From: Datisca glomerata
Lineage: Eukaryota > Streptophyta > Magnoliopsida > Cucurbitales > Datiscaceae
Reading direction: 5' to 3'
Length of the DNA: 64,000 nucleotides
NCBI GenBank assembly: GCA_003255025.1
Contig: QANY01002375.1
Span: forward strand, 2,017,109-2,081,108
The notes under the pieces are model-generated. The model had not been told where the DNA came from, did no database searches, and saw only the letters and a program-made list of their open reading frames with translations. How positions within the stretch are numbered: the first letter of the stretch is position 1; the number at the start of each line of letters is the position of its first letter. Positions 1-12,075 of this stretch are shown piece after piece. The translations under genes and the position numbers were made by a program.

Positions 1-19
1 TAAATTTGACCATTGTAAA

Positions 20-205
20 ATGATGCCATCCGCTCCTAACAAAATTCAGGAGATAATAAATAAAAACTTTAATCAAATTATTGATTTCCCAATTGTCTAC
101 ATTCCTATTAAACAATACTTGTTAAGCTTCTTGATTGTTTACAATTATGAATATGCCAAACAATATTGGATCTACTCTAAATTATCCGCCAGGATAGTAA
201 AATAA
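20..205 (+). pseudogene. Short reading frame of unknown function, upstream of the AlkB-like remnant
   Basis: A 61-codon ATG frame with no motif I recognise. It lies just upstream of the AlkB-like remnant on the same strand and has the same AT-rich, Lys/Ile/Asn-rich composition, so it is probably a piece of the same decayed retroelement. It could also be a chance open frame in AT-rich DNA. Confidence 0.25.
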
Positions 206-484
206 GATAGTAGAACCAAACTATCTCAAAATAGATTTTCAGGATTTAAAGTTTATTATTTCATTAATCAAATCATACAATTTACCTTAATTCAAAAATT
301 TCTTTTAAAAATTAACTGCAAGTCTATAGAATGTATTTTAAAGATAAAAATATTACTCACAAACAAATTCTTGCCAGGTAGCAACCCATTCTCGATACTT
401 CTAACCTCAATGTCCAATTTATTAATCCAATTTCTAACCTTCTCTCTCATAATTTTATGCAGAAAATCATCTCAAGATTCAACA

Positions 485-1012
485 ATGGAGAAACTTGAGA
501 ATTCTGACCAACTAGAAAATGGAAAGGTAGAACCTAGGATACTTAGTAAAAATTCTTTTAAAATAAAAAAACTTAATGCCAGGATAGCCGCATTTTGTTC
601 AAAATCCCCATTTATTAATTATGGTCATAGTGGATTTGAATATCCAAGAAATGACTGGATTAATGAATTGGATGAACTTTTAGAAGATGTTGGATTAAAT
701 GGTAACTTCAATGCAACATTAATTCAGTGGTATGAAAAAGGTGGAAAAATAGGTTTTCATAAAGATGATGAAATCTGTTATGATGACAGTAAAATTTTAA
801 CCATAAACCTTTTGGGACAAGCAGTATTTAAAATTGAATTTTCAAATAAAACAATAGAATAATTTCTGATTTCAAAAGGAACATTCTTCATCATGCCTGA
901 CGGATTTCAAAAAAGTCATAGGTATGCAGTAGAATCCTTAACTGAAAGGATCAGCATTACGTTCAGAAATCATGTGAGAATGATGAATGACTCGATAATA
1001 GAGAGTCTTTGA
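485..1012 (+). pseudogene. AlkB-like 2OG-Fe(II) dioxygenase domain, broken by one stop, viral type
   Basis: The frame from an ATG at 485 (open since 371) encodes an AlkB-like fold. The sequence shows an HxD iron-binding motif (His codon 758-760, Asp 764-766), a second His at 917-919, and two Arg codons at 947-949 and 965-967 before the end, in the usual order for the 2OG-Fe(II) family. A TAA at 860-862 interrupts the frame between the two halves; the frame then continues in phase to a stop at 1010-1012. Plant RNA viruses (Flexiviridae and some others) carry AlkB domains that reverse RNA methylation, and this copy resembles those short viral versions more than the long plant cellular ALKBH proteins. 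The neighbouring frames suggest it belongs to a retroelement or endogenous pararetrovirus-like sequence. As it stands it is not intact. Confidence 0.55.
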
Positions 1013-2285
1013 CTCAAAAATTGACCCTTAAGGCTCAAATCAAAGAGGAGTCTTCTACTCCTAACCAAGCCCAACCAATAACATTCGAGTCCAATGAACT
1101 CAATCGTCAATCAACCAGCCAATTTGACCCATTCCCAATGTTCTTCGATGCCCAATTAGTTTCAAAATACAAGAATTCATCATTTGATTTTCAAAAAATG
1201 GCAAGTGAAAATCTCTTTCATATTGAGCCTCCATTTGCTCATTTGAACGATCTTACTCAAATTACCAAAGCCCATGTCATTCCTAAATTTCACTATGTCC
1301 CTGGACATAGTAACAAAAACCTTAGTTTCTATAAAAACATTCTCTTGAAAACAGAATCCATAAAAATTAGCCGATCAAAAATTCAGAAAAAAGAATCATT
1401 TACCATTCTTTCTTTATCCTCAGAATCATAACTATGGAGGATTGGAAAATCCATCCTTCAAGTTTCAAAACAATTTTAGATAGAAAACAATATAATTATT
1501 TTGACTACATTGATGCATGGCACAATATTTTCTTGCATCAAAATAGTGATTTCTCTCACTTTTGATTTTTAAATTTTGATAAGAACTTCAAAATCAATTT
1601 ACCAAACTGGTTCTTAAAATGGTGGTCCATTCATGGTTTTACCTTATAACTTTTTCCAATTGATTTACAATAATGTTTCAATTTATTTTTAAAGGTTTAC
1701 AAGCTCTCACCAATTGAGGTTTTATTTCCCCAAATACTTTATTTTTCAATCAAATATAAAATACCTTGGATTTTGAAATGACAATACTCGATTGAAAAAG
1801 GAATTTTCACCAGAGAATATTATGTTAAATGGTGGGATAAGATGAATACCTAGAAAATTATTGCATCCATCAATTATAAATTTACAAGTATCGATCCCGA
1901 TATGAGACTTGCAAATCCTTTCATCCAAGCTCCATTAAAAATCAATGAGCCAATTGACCTAGCTCCACAAATAAAAATATCTAATCCAAATTCTTCCAAA
2001 CCCAAATCAAAGTCCAAATGCAAACCCTTTTCCAAGGATAAGTCAAGGGACACAACTCCAAACTCTAAATTAAAGAAAAAATTACTCCGAGAAATACTTC
2101 TCCTTTTGGAGAAAAATACCGAATCTGACTCTGAATCACCTTCAGAATCAAGTTCCTAAACAAACGGAATCCAGGAAAGCCACTCTTCAACAATTGAAGG
2201 ACCCATCCAATAATGATGATCTCAGTAATAATTCAGATGAAATAAGTAGAGAATTTATCTTTGACACACTACCAATGTTTGAATA
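1009..2285 (+). pseudogene. Decayed retroelement or pararetrovirus-like protein, Trp/Phe-rich domain plus basic-Ser tail
   Basis: Three consecutive pieces on the plus strand look like one decayed protein. 1009-1431 is open and ends in a Lys/Ser-rich stretch. 1433-1900 continues in changing frames with stops and is rich in Trp, Phe and Tyr, with a recurring pattern of aromatic pairs and a Pro-Trp-Ile/Leu motif. From memory, this pattern occurs in uncharacterised plant polyproteins of LTR elements and endogenous pararetroviruses. 1902-2159 is open and ends in a Lys/Ser/Pro-rich tail followed by Glu/Ser. No reverse transcriptase, protease or integrase motif is visible in the window. The family is not certain. 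A search with the 1433-1900 translation would settle it. Confidence 0.4.
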
Positions 2286-2734
2286 AAGGTATTTGATGAA
2301 TCATGATGACACATTGACCCGATGCAACGGTCATGGTGATCTCCAAGAAAAAACAATAATCAATAATCATAAACACAAAAGTCCAAAACAACAATTGTCA
2401 AGGACCAAAGTATACAGTATCAATGACTTTCAAAAATAGCAACAATGACTTCCAAGGATGAAGGAACAAAAACCGAGATAGCAATTATCAATGGATCCAA
2501 TGTGCAACAGTCTCAATGACATTCCAACCACATGCAATCATGACAGAGTAATTATGAAGACATGAAGACCGAGATAATAATTATCGAGGAATCTTTACAT
2601 TTTTGTCTTATCCTGTAATTATTGTACTAAGTTATCAAATAATTAGGCAACTATTCATGTTTTTACTATTCTTAGTCAAAAGTAGACAAAAGTAGAAATG
2701 TAAAATGTTTTTACTTTTATAGAAAAGAATAGTT

Positions 2735-3095
2735 CAGGTAAGTGATGGGTTCCCAGTGATCTCCACTTTCCTTAGCTATAAATAGGCAGTCTCTCTCATT
2801 TGTGAAGCAGAACTCGTTTTACAACTCTTACTATTTGATAGCTAAAACTTGTTTTGTGAAACAAAGCTTTCTTCTTCTACTCCTCTTTTGTAAATCTTTT
2901 CTTATTTTTTCTTCAACATAAATTAGTGAGCGGGAGCACTAGTTTATTGTTGCAAATAAACTCTGTTTGTGTAAGTCTTTAATCTTACACCTCAATACAG
3001 TAATTGTTTTTACTATTCATTAATTTAGTTTCTACTGTTTATCTTCTTGCATCTTAATACCCCCTCTTAAATATTGTTCAATTCCGCGCCTTTTG
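2735..3095 (+). promoter_or_regulatory. LTR- or pararetroviral-promoter-like segment with TATA box
   Basis: A good TATA box (CTATAAATA, 2776-2784) is followed by a pyrimidine-rich leader and about 300 bases that end just before an AT microsatellite. Position downstream of the decayed coding remnants and the strong TATA suggest the 3' LTR or terminal promoter region of that element. No matching 5' copy lies in the window, so the boundaries are approximate. Confidence 0.4.
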
Positions 3096-3101
3096 GTTAT
3101 G

Positions 3102-3102
<1 letters not shown>

Positions 3103-3136
<34 letters not shown>
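3103..3136. repeat. (TA)n microsatellite
   Basis: About 17 uninterrupted TA units, between the end of the LTR-like segment and the CACTA-like terminus. Confidence 0.9.
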
Positions 3137-3138
<2 letters not shown>

Positions 3139-3140
3139 TT

Positions 3141-3330
3141 AATCATTTGGCGACGATTTTTATAAACCGCCGCCTAAGATCATTTTATAAATATATATTT
3201 TTTATTTTTTGCCATATGTTGATCTAAAGCGGCAGTTTCTAAAAGCCGCCGCTAAAAGTTTGACCGGTTTTTTTCCCGGTTGGCATAACCGCTGCTATAA
3301 AAATGACGGGGAAACCATTTTTCTAGTAGT
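3141..3330 (-). mobile_element. CACTA (En/Spm)-type transposon terminus
   Basis: Read on the minus strand the block starts AACTACTAGAAAAATGG, close to the plant CACTA terminus CACTACTAGAAAAA with the first C changed. Behind it are GC-rich subterminal repeats of the type GCGGCGG and CCGCCGC at 3166-3300, typical of CACTA ends. No transposase and no opposite end are visible, so it is a relic or a small non-autonomous end. Confidence 0.6.
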
Positions 3331-3334
3331 TACT

Positions 3335-4096
3335 ATTATTCTTAATTAAAAATTATCTCTATAATTATCTTTTAAAATTATTAAATTTGACTTAGTCAAT
3401 AAACAATTTATTGACTTGGTCAAACTTGAGTCAAACCTTAATTAATCATTAATTTTCATATAATTAAAAAATAAAAAATAATTTGAAAATTTAAAAGATA
3501 ATAGATAAAATTAGGGTTATCATAAAACTCTACAGTGATATGGTAAGTTGGTATCAGAGTTTCTCTAAAATTTTCCTAGATGTGACAACAGTTGCCATCA
3601 ATGATAGGACTCTCCCACCGCCACCCATCACCTTCGACGGACGTCTACCGCCGACCGCCATCAGACACAACGGCGTCGCCGTCAGTGTCAATTTTCCAGC
3701 AGGCTCACCACCACTGCTCATTTTTTTTAGTGGCGTTATCGCCGCTGGAATACCGGCGGTGCCGGTGTCAGAATTCCCTAGGAATTCCTATATTTACTTT
3801 TTTCTCATCGTGCGTTCTTCATCTTCTCACGATCAGAATAATTATAATACAATATTCAAAATAAATTTACAAAAAAATTTATGCCCCAAATCCCTTACAC
3901 AATATCTAAGGAAAATTAAAGAATAAAACTTAACCCGAATAATCACCATAAGATTAACGATCTATTATTTAGCCATACATTCAAAAAAATAAACCATCAA
4001 TTCACTCGCATATATCGAATATATATTATGAATAATGAAAGAACACCCACACAGTATTTAATATACAGATATATAATGACCGCTCTGATAGCAACT
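3335..4096 (-). mobile_element. 5' internal leader of a minus-strand Copia-type element, truncated
   Basis: On the minus strand this segment aligns by eye with the leader of the plus-strand element at 6554-7150: the same order of motifs follows the primer-binding site, then a GC-rich coding-like patch, then an AT-rich stretch with TTTGACTTAGTCAA-like words. It is cut off near 3335. The open frames on the plus strand at 3540-3926 are shadows of this leader. Confidence 0.6.
4081..4093 (-). promoter_or_regulatory. tRNA primer-binding site of the minus-strand element
   Basis: On the minus strand it reads TGCTATCAGAGCG, one or two changes from the initiator-Met tRNA site TGGTATCAGAGC used by many Copia elements. 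It sits a few bases after the end of the minus-strand LTR. Confidence 0.65.
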
Positions 4097-4324
4097 GTTA
4101 GAAAATGCGGCGCTCGCGAAGGCGGATGGGTGGTGGTTTTTAAAATTTATTAAAAATGAATCGTATATTTTTTCGATAAAATGAAAAAAAGGGCGATGCA
4201 ACGGTTTCTGAAATAAAATTTTTAAATGAAAACTCTTTTCAATCATGATCCATTATATATTTATATATTGAAACTAAGACATGCATGTATATAAATCATA
4301 TATCTCTTGTAGTCTATATCAAGC
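4097..4324 (-). mobile_element. 3' part of a minus-strand LTR, split by a later insertion
   Basis: The reverse complement matches the last ~230 bases of the plus-strand LTR (6300-6553): shared words include GATATAGACTACAAGAG and ATATATAATGGATC, then a GC-rich end before the primer site. It stops at 4324, where the plus-strand LTR starts. The missing remainder of this LTR is found at 12264-14556. Confidence 0.75.
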
Positions 4325-6553
4325 TGCTGGGGGTTATGCCCTCAAAACATGTGTATTGACATTTTGATATGAAACTTAAAGAGAATTACATTTTTCTTAT
4401 AACTGAATTTTAAATTAATGTTGAATAATTCATATAAATATTTGAAAAATTCATATCCATTAATGAGATTATGATATTGTATTAGTACGAGAGGATTAAG
4501 ATCATAGATAATGAATAAAATTGTCGGCAACATATTAGACTATGGAATCATTATTGAATGATTGTTAGTACGGTTCACTAAACATTATGAATGCGTGTGA
4601 TCTAGATCATAATCATTGATGTGGATAGACATCTTAGTGAATGTACTTTATATAATAAGATTATATATGACAGGACCGATGTGAATTAATATCTTTTTTA
4701 ATGTGCCGTTTATCATAAAGATTTAATACACATCAATTCGATGATCATATACAGATCAGTCTGAATCCTGAGTAGTCATGAACTCCTATGCATGTCTGCT
4801 GGATATTTTTATTCACTCGTTAGGTACTGTTTGTTAATCAGGATACTGACTTTTGTTTTGGAGATTCAGTGATGCCGATGGCTGGGGACATGATCTTACA
4901 AGATTTTAAATTTAAGCTTTCCTCACGGATCATACATTGGTTCCCTTAAGTGTTAATTATAGAACTAAGTGGTTATTGAGCTCAAATTTATAATAAGATT
5001 ATAAATTAGTCATTCACTAGTGGATTAATGGTACTTAAAGATCAAGAGGTAATTAAAAAGGTAAAATGATAATTTTAACCAAAACTAATTTGCGAACCAA
5101 TAATTGGAGGACATAACTACATGAAATGATTATATCAGTGGACTACATGAGAATACTCTATAAATACATTTTCTAATCTCTAAGAGTGCAATTCCATATT
5201 TATATTGGAGTAATAATTGAATTAATAAATAAGATTATTTAATTAAAGAGTTTAATTAAGAATATGGTTTATTGGAGCTTGGGATTATAGGTGCATGGTC
5301 TCCAAGTCACTTCTATACTACGCTATCTAGGATGTGAATATTTCAGGACATGAGAAAATGACGTATTTGCAAAAAAAAAATTATTCCGGGGCAAGTACAT
5401 AATTATGAAATAATTATGTGTAATTAATTAATTGAATTATTTATATATTTAAACATAATTTTTGGAAATTATATATATATAATTATCGATTTTTTTAACT
5501 ATCGATAAGTGATGCAGAATATCTAATTTGTAAATTCAGATAATTAAATTATTATTAGATAATAATATAAAACTTAATCTCTTATTTGTAGAATAACATA
5601 TAAGTTAGTTAATAGGGATAATAAGATATGTTAATTTTGAATTAACTGATATCTAGATAATTATCTAATTAAAATAACACAGTAATTGCCACTTGTCGAT
5701 CACTGATAGAGTATCAGAAATTGATATGGACTACTGTGGTGCCATGTGGCACTACACTAGTGAGTATGCAACACTGTAGTGCCCACAGTAGTTAGCGCGC
5801 AGCACTGCAATGCCATGCAGTAATGCACAATTATAATGGGTCTCACTGTAATTGGTAATTTTATAATTAAATATTACTACAGTTTAACCCTAAAAATATG
5901 ATACGCCACTATCTAGAATATATATAGATATTAATCTAACGGCCTAAGTGGTTGAAAGAATAGGAGAGAATCAGTTGATCAGATCATCAGTTCGTCAATC
6001 AAGAGTTGAATTGAGAACACGATTGGTGTCAGAAAGATTTCCTTCTGTGATTAAACGTTAACCAACTCTCTAAAAGAATAATCGTCATGTCCTTTTAGAG
6101 AATCGCCTCACTAAAATCATTCTCAGTAAATCTCTAGATCTCATGTGTTGAGAACATCTAAAGATAGAAATAATGTATTATAATATTCTACGTGCATGCA
6201 CACGTCCTAACACAATGAGGATTGGCTTGGAAGACCTTGATGTAGATCTTGGAGTCTACTGATCGTTGGAACGATTTCATGACAACAAAGGATCGATCGG
6301 TTTTTGCAAGGACACTTGATATAGACTACAAGAGGTATACGATTCCTAACCATGTTTGTTGTAGATTTAACTTATAAATATATAATGGATCCCGACTGAT
6401 GATAAATAATTTTCAATAAAAAAATTTGTTTGGTTATCGTGGCGCTGCACAAGTTTGATTTTTTTTAAAGATTTATTTTTTATTAAAAGTTTAATTTTTT
6501 AAAAGGCCGCGCGCCTCCACGCTTCCGTCCCGCTCGCGCCGCGAAGACTAGCA
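4325..6553 (+). mobile_element. 5' LTR of the plus-strand Copia-type element (about 2.2 kb)
   Basis: It begins TGCTGGGGGTTATGCCC and ends about GACTAGCA, so it has TG...CA ends, and is followed two bases later by a tRNA-Met-type primer site. A second plus copy lies at 8460-12258 and a minus copy at 12264-14556. Upstream of a TATA-like AATATATATAG (about 5919) are several copies of CACTACAGT-like words (5700-5830). Confidence 0.8.
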
Positions 6554-6555
6554 AG

Positions 6556-6567
6556 TGGTATCAAAGC
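6556..6567 (+). promoter_or_regulatory. tRNA-Met primer-binding site of the plus-strand element
   Basis: TGGTATCAAAGC, one change from the initiator-Met tRNA 3'-end complement, two bases after the 5' LTR. Confidence 0.75.
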
Positions 6568-8288
6568 GATCTTTATACATTTATATGTTAAATATTGTGT
6601 GGGTATTCTTGCATTGTACATATAATATGAGATATGTATGATGATGGATGGTTATGTTTTTTTAATGTATAGAAAAATAATAGATCCTTAATTGTATGGT
6701 GATTATTGGGTTAAGATTTGTTTTTATTTTTTCTAGATCTTGTGTAAGGCGAATAGAGGCGTAGACGGTAGAAATATACTATTCATGTGAAGGCACTGTT
6801 CATTAGCAAAAACACTATTTATTACGAAAGCAATGTTCATCCGTGAAAACACTGTTCACCGTAAAAATACTATTCATGCCGGAAATTTATTGTTCTGGCG
6901 GAGCTGAACAGTGCCGACAATGAACAATGGGTGTCTGGTGCGGCTGGACACGTTTGAAATTAATGTACTCTTAAAATTAATTATTAATTTTTTATTTTAT
7001 GAAAATTAAAAATTAATAGGTTGATTAGGTTTGATCCAAATTTGACCAAATCAAATAATATATTTATTTGACTAAGTCAAAGTCAACTATTTTATATGGG
7101 ATAATTATAAAAATTATTTTAATTAAGAAAAATAGTTTTTTCTAATTAAAAATAATTTTGTTCAAAGCTTAAAGATTATGAAGATGGACATTAGGAGGAG
7201 AATGCAATATTTGAGAAATATGTATTCTTGAAGTTCTCTTTGTAATTTTATTTCTTTATTTCAAGGGTTGTAATTTAAAAATACCCAATAGTCATTCGGT
7301 CTATTATTATTTTATTTAATTGTTAAATAATTATTTAATTGTTATATTTGATAACATATTCATGCATTAGTCGATCACATGCCACACATAAAATTCCTAC
7401 ACGATTTTATTTAATCATGCATCTCACCTATAAAAACATGATTTATTAGGATTGTTCTAATATATTTTTATGCATTGCTTTATGAAATCAATTGCATGTA
7501 AACTGCTAGGATTTAACTAGTTAAAATTTGGTAATCACACCACACTAAAGGCTATAGTAACATTTAGGTTAACCGACTTTAGTAAAAGAGTTTTATTATA
7601 GTTTGATAAATATAATTAATCAGTTAATCTAAGTTCACCTAATTGTAACTTTGGCGCTTCAAAAAGTTAAATGAACTTAGACCATTGAGATTGGATTAGC
7701 TGATAATTAAATATTCATAGAATTATTATTTTAACTAGTAATTAATTTAGAATTAATTTATTAGTTAAAATAGAAACACATTATCCCAAAATAGTGAGTG
7801 AGAGAAGCTTGACATATCAATGTAACTTATGGTCTCCATCATTAGAACAACACTGTGAAGTGCAGTGAGAGACTCGAGATGGCTTTGTTTTCATTCCCCT
7901 AAATAAGGTTTCAAGTTGTACCAATATCAAGGTTGGACTTCTTAAGAAGATATGAGGAAATGATGTAGTTTAGTTTTGACTGACCCTAAGGCAGCATATT
8001 TTAAATGAAGTCATGAAATATGAAATTATGGGTTACACTCATAAAATCACAATTAAGCTCTTATGTCGATAGTTATGACTTAACCGAATAAGAGATACCT
8101 TATTGTTAAAAGAGAAAATATGAGATATTTTATGTTTTAATTAATAATGATGAGAATGTCTCATATACAGTATGTGTTAGGTTGTTTTATTGTGATTAGT
8201 AAATAATAAATTTATGTGTTTATTATGATCGCATCCATGCATCACGTTTACTTTTTGAATTCTAGATATTTATCAATTATATTGAATT
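6568..8288 (+). mobile_element. Internal leader of the plus-strand Copia-type element
   Basis: Non-coding leader between the primer site and gag. 6770-6935 holds a run of short repeats around ACTGTTCAT and ACTATTCAT, followed by a GC-rich patch; the rest is AT-rich with no open frame of note. The first 600 bases resemble the inverted segment at 3335-4096. Confidence 0.6.
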
Positions 8289-8459
8289 ATGTATGTTTTA
8301 AATTTCAGTTATAATATTATGTCTATCATGGGCAACCATGTTACTATTTTACTCGCTCTTGAGAAATTGAATGGTGATAATTTCGTACGTTGGAAATCAA
8401 ATATGAACTTAATGTTGATTTGTGAGAACCATAAGTTCGTTCTTACAGAGAAATGTCTT
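8289..8459 (+). pseudogene. Copia-type Gag N-terminal fragment
   Basis: The frame encodes the characteristic start of plant Copia Gag: a Leu-rich segment, then LNGDNFVRWKSNM and a KFVLTEKC-like motif. In intact elements this is followed by several hundred residues of Gag and then protease, integrase, reverse transcriptase and RNase H. Here the frame runs directly into LTR sequence after about 55 codons, so everything from mid-Gag to the first ~560 bases of the 3' LTR has been deleted. Confidence 0.7.
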
Positions 8460-9989
8460 GGGTACATGATCTTACACGGATTTAGAATCTAAACTTTCCT
8501 AACGCATAGTATTGGTTCTCATAAATGTTAATTTTGGAACTAAATGGTTATTGAGCTTAAATTTATAATAAGATTATAAATTAGTTATTCACTAATGGAT
8601 TAAGGGTATTTAAGGATTAAGAGGTAATTATCAGGGTAAAATGATAATTTTGACATGTTCTCATTTAGGAACCAATAATTGGGGGGACATAATTATATGA
8701 AATGGTTATATCAGTGGACTATATGAGAATACTCTGTAAATACATGCTATAATCTCTAAGAGTGCAATTCCATATTTATAATGAAATAATAATGAAATTA
8801 ATAAATAAGATTATTTAATTAAAGAGTTTAGTTAATAATCTAGTTTATTGGAGCTTATGATTATAGGTCCATGGTGCCTAAGTCACCTCTACACAACGTT
8901 GTCTAGGGTGTGAATATTTCAAGACATGAAAAAAGGACTGACTTGTAAAAGGAAGTTTTATTATAGGACAAGTATATAATTATGAGATAATTTTGTGTGA
9001 TTATTTAATTAATTAAATTATCTATATGTTTAAATATAATTTTCAGAAATTATATATATATATATATATATTATCGATTTTTTTAACTATTGACAAGTGC
9101 GACACGATATCTAATTTGTGAAATTAGATAATTAAATTATTATTAGATAATAATTTAAATTAACTAAATTGGTTATTTTGTGAAATAACAGATAAATTAG
9201 TTGATAGTGATAATCGGATATGTTAATTTTAAATTAACTGATATCTCGATAATTATCTCATTAAAATAAATATTTAATTCGCAGTAATTGTTACATGTCA
9301 ATTACTGATAGGGTATTAGAAATTGACTGTACTACTTGGGTGCCACGCGGCACTACAGTAGTGAGTGTGCCACACTACAGTACCACAAGACACTACAGTG
9401 GTGCTGCGGGCCACTGTACTGGCTCACGCCACACAGTTGTGCACAATTACAGTGGGTCCAACTGCAATTGATAATTTTACTATTAAATATTATTTCAGTT
9501 TATTCCTAAATATCTAATGCGTAATTATCTATAATATATACAGATATTATTCTAATGGCCTAAGTGGTTGAAAGAAGAGCAGAGAATCAGTTGATTAGGT
9601 CATCAGTTCGTCAATCAGGAGTTGAATTGAGAACATGATTGGTATCAGAGAGATTTTCTTTTGTGATTAAACGTTAATTAAATTTCTAAAAGAATAATCA
9701 TCATGTTCTTTTAGAGAATCGTCTCACTAAAGTCATTATCAGTAAATCTCTAGATCTCACATGTTGAGAATATCTAGAGACAGAAAAAGTGCATTTGTTA
9801 TACTTTACGTGCTCACACACGTCCTAGTGCGTTTGAAGATTGACTTGGAAGATCTTGGTGTGGATCTCGGAGTCTACTGATCATTGGAACGATTTCGTGG
9901 CAACAGATTATTGATCGGTTCTAGCAACAACACTTGATATAGACTACAAGAGATATATGATTTTCTAACATTGTATGTTGTAGATTAAA
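8460..9989 (+). mobile_element. 3' LTR of the plus-strand element, first part (5'-truncated)
   Basis: It matches the 5' LTR from about 4886 onward (shared words such as ACATGATCTTACA at the junction and the CACTACAGT repeat block at 9325-9430). It is interrupted at about 9990 by a MULE-like insertion and resumes at 12076. Confidence 0.75.
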
Positions 9990-10814
9990 CTTAAACTGCA
10001 AAATACACCCCTACACTTTACTAAACTGCAAACTATATCCCTAATTTTTTTTTCATATTTTTATACCCCTGTACTCTGGCTAAACTGCAAAATATACCTC
10101 TCAGTAATATTTTTTGGTTAAATCTAATAGAAAATTAACACTCCGCCCATTTTCCTCCATTTCCGTCAATTTCCTTCAATTTCCGTCCATTTCCTCCATT
10201 ATTTCCTTCAATTTCTTTTATTTCCCTCAATTTACCTACATTACTCTACTCCTACAAATAACTCTTTCCCCCCTCATTTTTAAGCCATCATTTCAATTTT
10301 AACGTATTTTTCAGATATAATTTCTCACCATGAAAGAAGGGAATCTGCTTCATTAATTAATTTTTTTTGCTTTCTGTTCATGTGTTAAAAAATCAACTTA
10401 ATTTTGTACCTAAAAAATGACTCTGAAAAAAAATCTGCTTATTTCATACTGTAAAAAAAATCTGCTTCACAAAAAAATTACACCTAAAAATAGCTTTCAT
10501 ATATTCATTATTACATAAATTCATAAATATATGCAGATCTAACCAAACACAGTCATCATCTCATACATAAATTCACAAAAATAGCTAGCTTCTCAAACTT
10601 AAATTCATAAAATAGCTAGCATTTCACACACAAATTCACAAAATAGCCAGCATATCACCTATCACTTGACGTTTCCTGGGATCCTTGTACAACATTTGAC
10701 GGCCCTTGAGATCCTATCACATTAGTCATAACTCTTCGAACCTATTCAATAAGATGGTTATTAAATAGTAAAAAATTAATAATAAATGTAAACGATAAAT
10801 TTTAACAATTCGTA

Positions 10815-11193
10815 CTAGTATTTAGTCCTCGTTGTAGCAATCGATTGTTCTCCAGCACTCTGATGCATGTATTCTCCATCCACAAATGATTCTTCCCTTT
10901 GAGTAAAAGATGCATGTATTCTCCATCCACAATTCTTCCCTTTGCATAGTGCAGTGACCCTAGTTCTATCATTTTTTTTAAATAGTAATCGAAATTGTGT
11001 TAATGGCATACTCCCTCAATGCCTTTTTGAAAACAATGTGATCACTAAAAATCGACCCATTCTCTAGTGTAATTGGCTCACCGTTCTTATATGTTATATT
11101 CGAAACATACTCAAACGTATCGCTACAATAAATTTCTAGTGTTATGTCCCTCATTTCCACAATACGTGCTGTCCTTTTCACCTGCAGTAACAA
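10815..11193 (-). pseudogene. MuDR-type transposase N-terminal DNA-binding fragment
   Basis: Two overlapping minus-strand frames share one protein. The upstream part (11193 to about 10978) includes an FKKALREYAI motif; the downstream part (11009-10815) carries KNDRTRVTALCKG followed by CGWRIHAS. This is the plant MuDR transposase DNA-binding domain, which normally precedes the DDE catalytic core and a SWIM zinc finger. A frameshift separates the two parts near 10990, and neither the catalytic core nor the SWIM domain is present, so it is a fragment inside a non-autonomous element. Confidence 0.7.
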
Positions 11194-11439
11194 AACTTAG
11201 GAGTTATGGATAAACAATACCCAGACAACAAAACAAAGCAAAGAACAAAACAACATTACGGAAGAAAACAAAACAAAGCCAGCCAAAACATCTTTATAGA
11301 ACAAAACAAAGCCAAACACAAAACCATAACAAAACAGTACAAAAACCCCATAACAAGCCAAATCTGTCCATAACCCCATAAACAAATAACCTCGTAACCC
11401 ATAATAAAATAGTATAAAACCCCATAAATAAATAACCCC

Positions 11440-11640
11440 AAAACCAGCCAAACGAGAACATAAATCGAGCCATGAAACCCAATGAGAACATAAATCGAGC
11501 CATGAAAACCAACGAAAACATAAATCAAGCGAATCCAGAACAAAAATCAACGAACCCATATCAAAAATCAATGAGAACATAAATCGAGCCATGTATGTCA
11601 ATTATCGCCAAAATAGAAAATATAAATCGAGCCATGAAAA
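11440..11640. repeat. Degenerate ~33-base tandem repeat inside the MULE
   Basis: At least four copies of a unit containing ATAAATCGAGCCATGAAA occur. Hydrophobic open frames on the minus strand here are by-products of the repeat. Confidence 0.7.
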
Positions 11641-12075
11641 CCCAAAATTGGATGAAAATTTTGAATAATCAAAATAAAGTACATACCTGGAAGAATTTCT
11701 CAAGAAATTTTGAGCTTTTACCCCCAAATCTGGCCAAGAAATCGAACCATAGCCCCAGCCCTCTGTTGTGCGATGAACCCTTCCCCCTCCCCTGTAATTT
11801 TTGTTTTAGTTTTAGGTCTGTAAAAAAGGATGAAGTAAAAGTTCAAAAAGAGAAACGATTTAACTCACTTCAGTTAACAGACTTGTTAACTGAAGTTAAC
11901 GGCCGTTAGGCACGTGCGTCACGTGCCCTTTAAGGTTATTTTGATGAAATTTCTAACGGAAGAGTATATTTTACAGTTTAGTCAATGTACATGGGTATAA
12001 AAATATGAAAAAAAAAGTTTAGGGATATAGTATTGCACTTCAGTAAAAGTGCAGGGTGTATTATATATTTTAGCC

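Larger units (their letters stand above)
9990..12075 (-). mobile_element. MULE-like DNA transposon inserted in the 3' LTR
   Basis: The two ends are imperfect inverted repeats of roughly 110-130 bases (about 9991-10110 and 11938-12075); both carry words such as TAAACTGCAAAAT, ATACACCC and CATATTTTTATACCC. The LTR sequence continues on either side, so this is an insertion. The interior encodes a Mutator-type transposase N-terminal fragment on the minus strand. A 9-bp target duplication, expected for Mutator, is not clear. 11440-11640 is a run of degenerate ~33-base repeats containing ATAAATCGAGCCATG. Confidence 0.7.

Noticed and set aside
3549..3560. TGGTATCAGAGT as a plus-strand primer-binding site
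   Set aside because: It lies inside the inverted leader of the minus-strand element and no LTR end precedes it; treated as coincidence.
11197..11601. Hydrophobic minus-strand frames that look like membrane proteins
   Set aside because: They come from tandem repeats inside the MULE; overlapping frames give similar hydrophobic strings.
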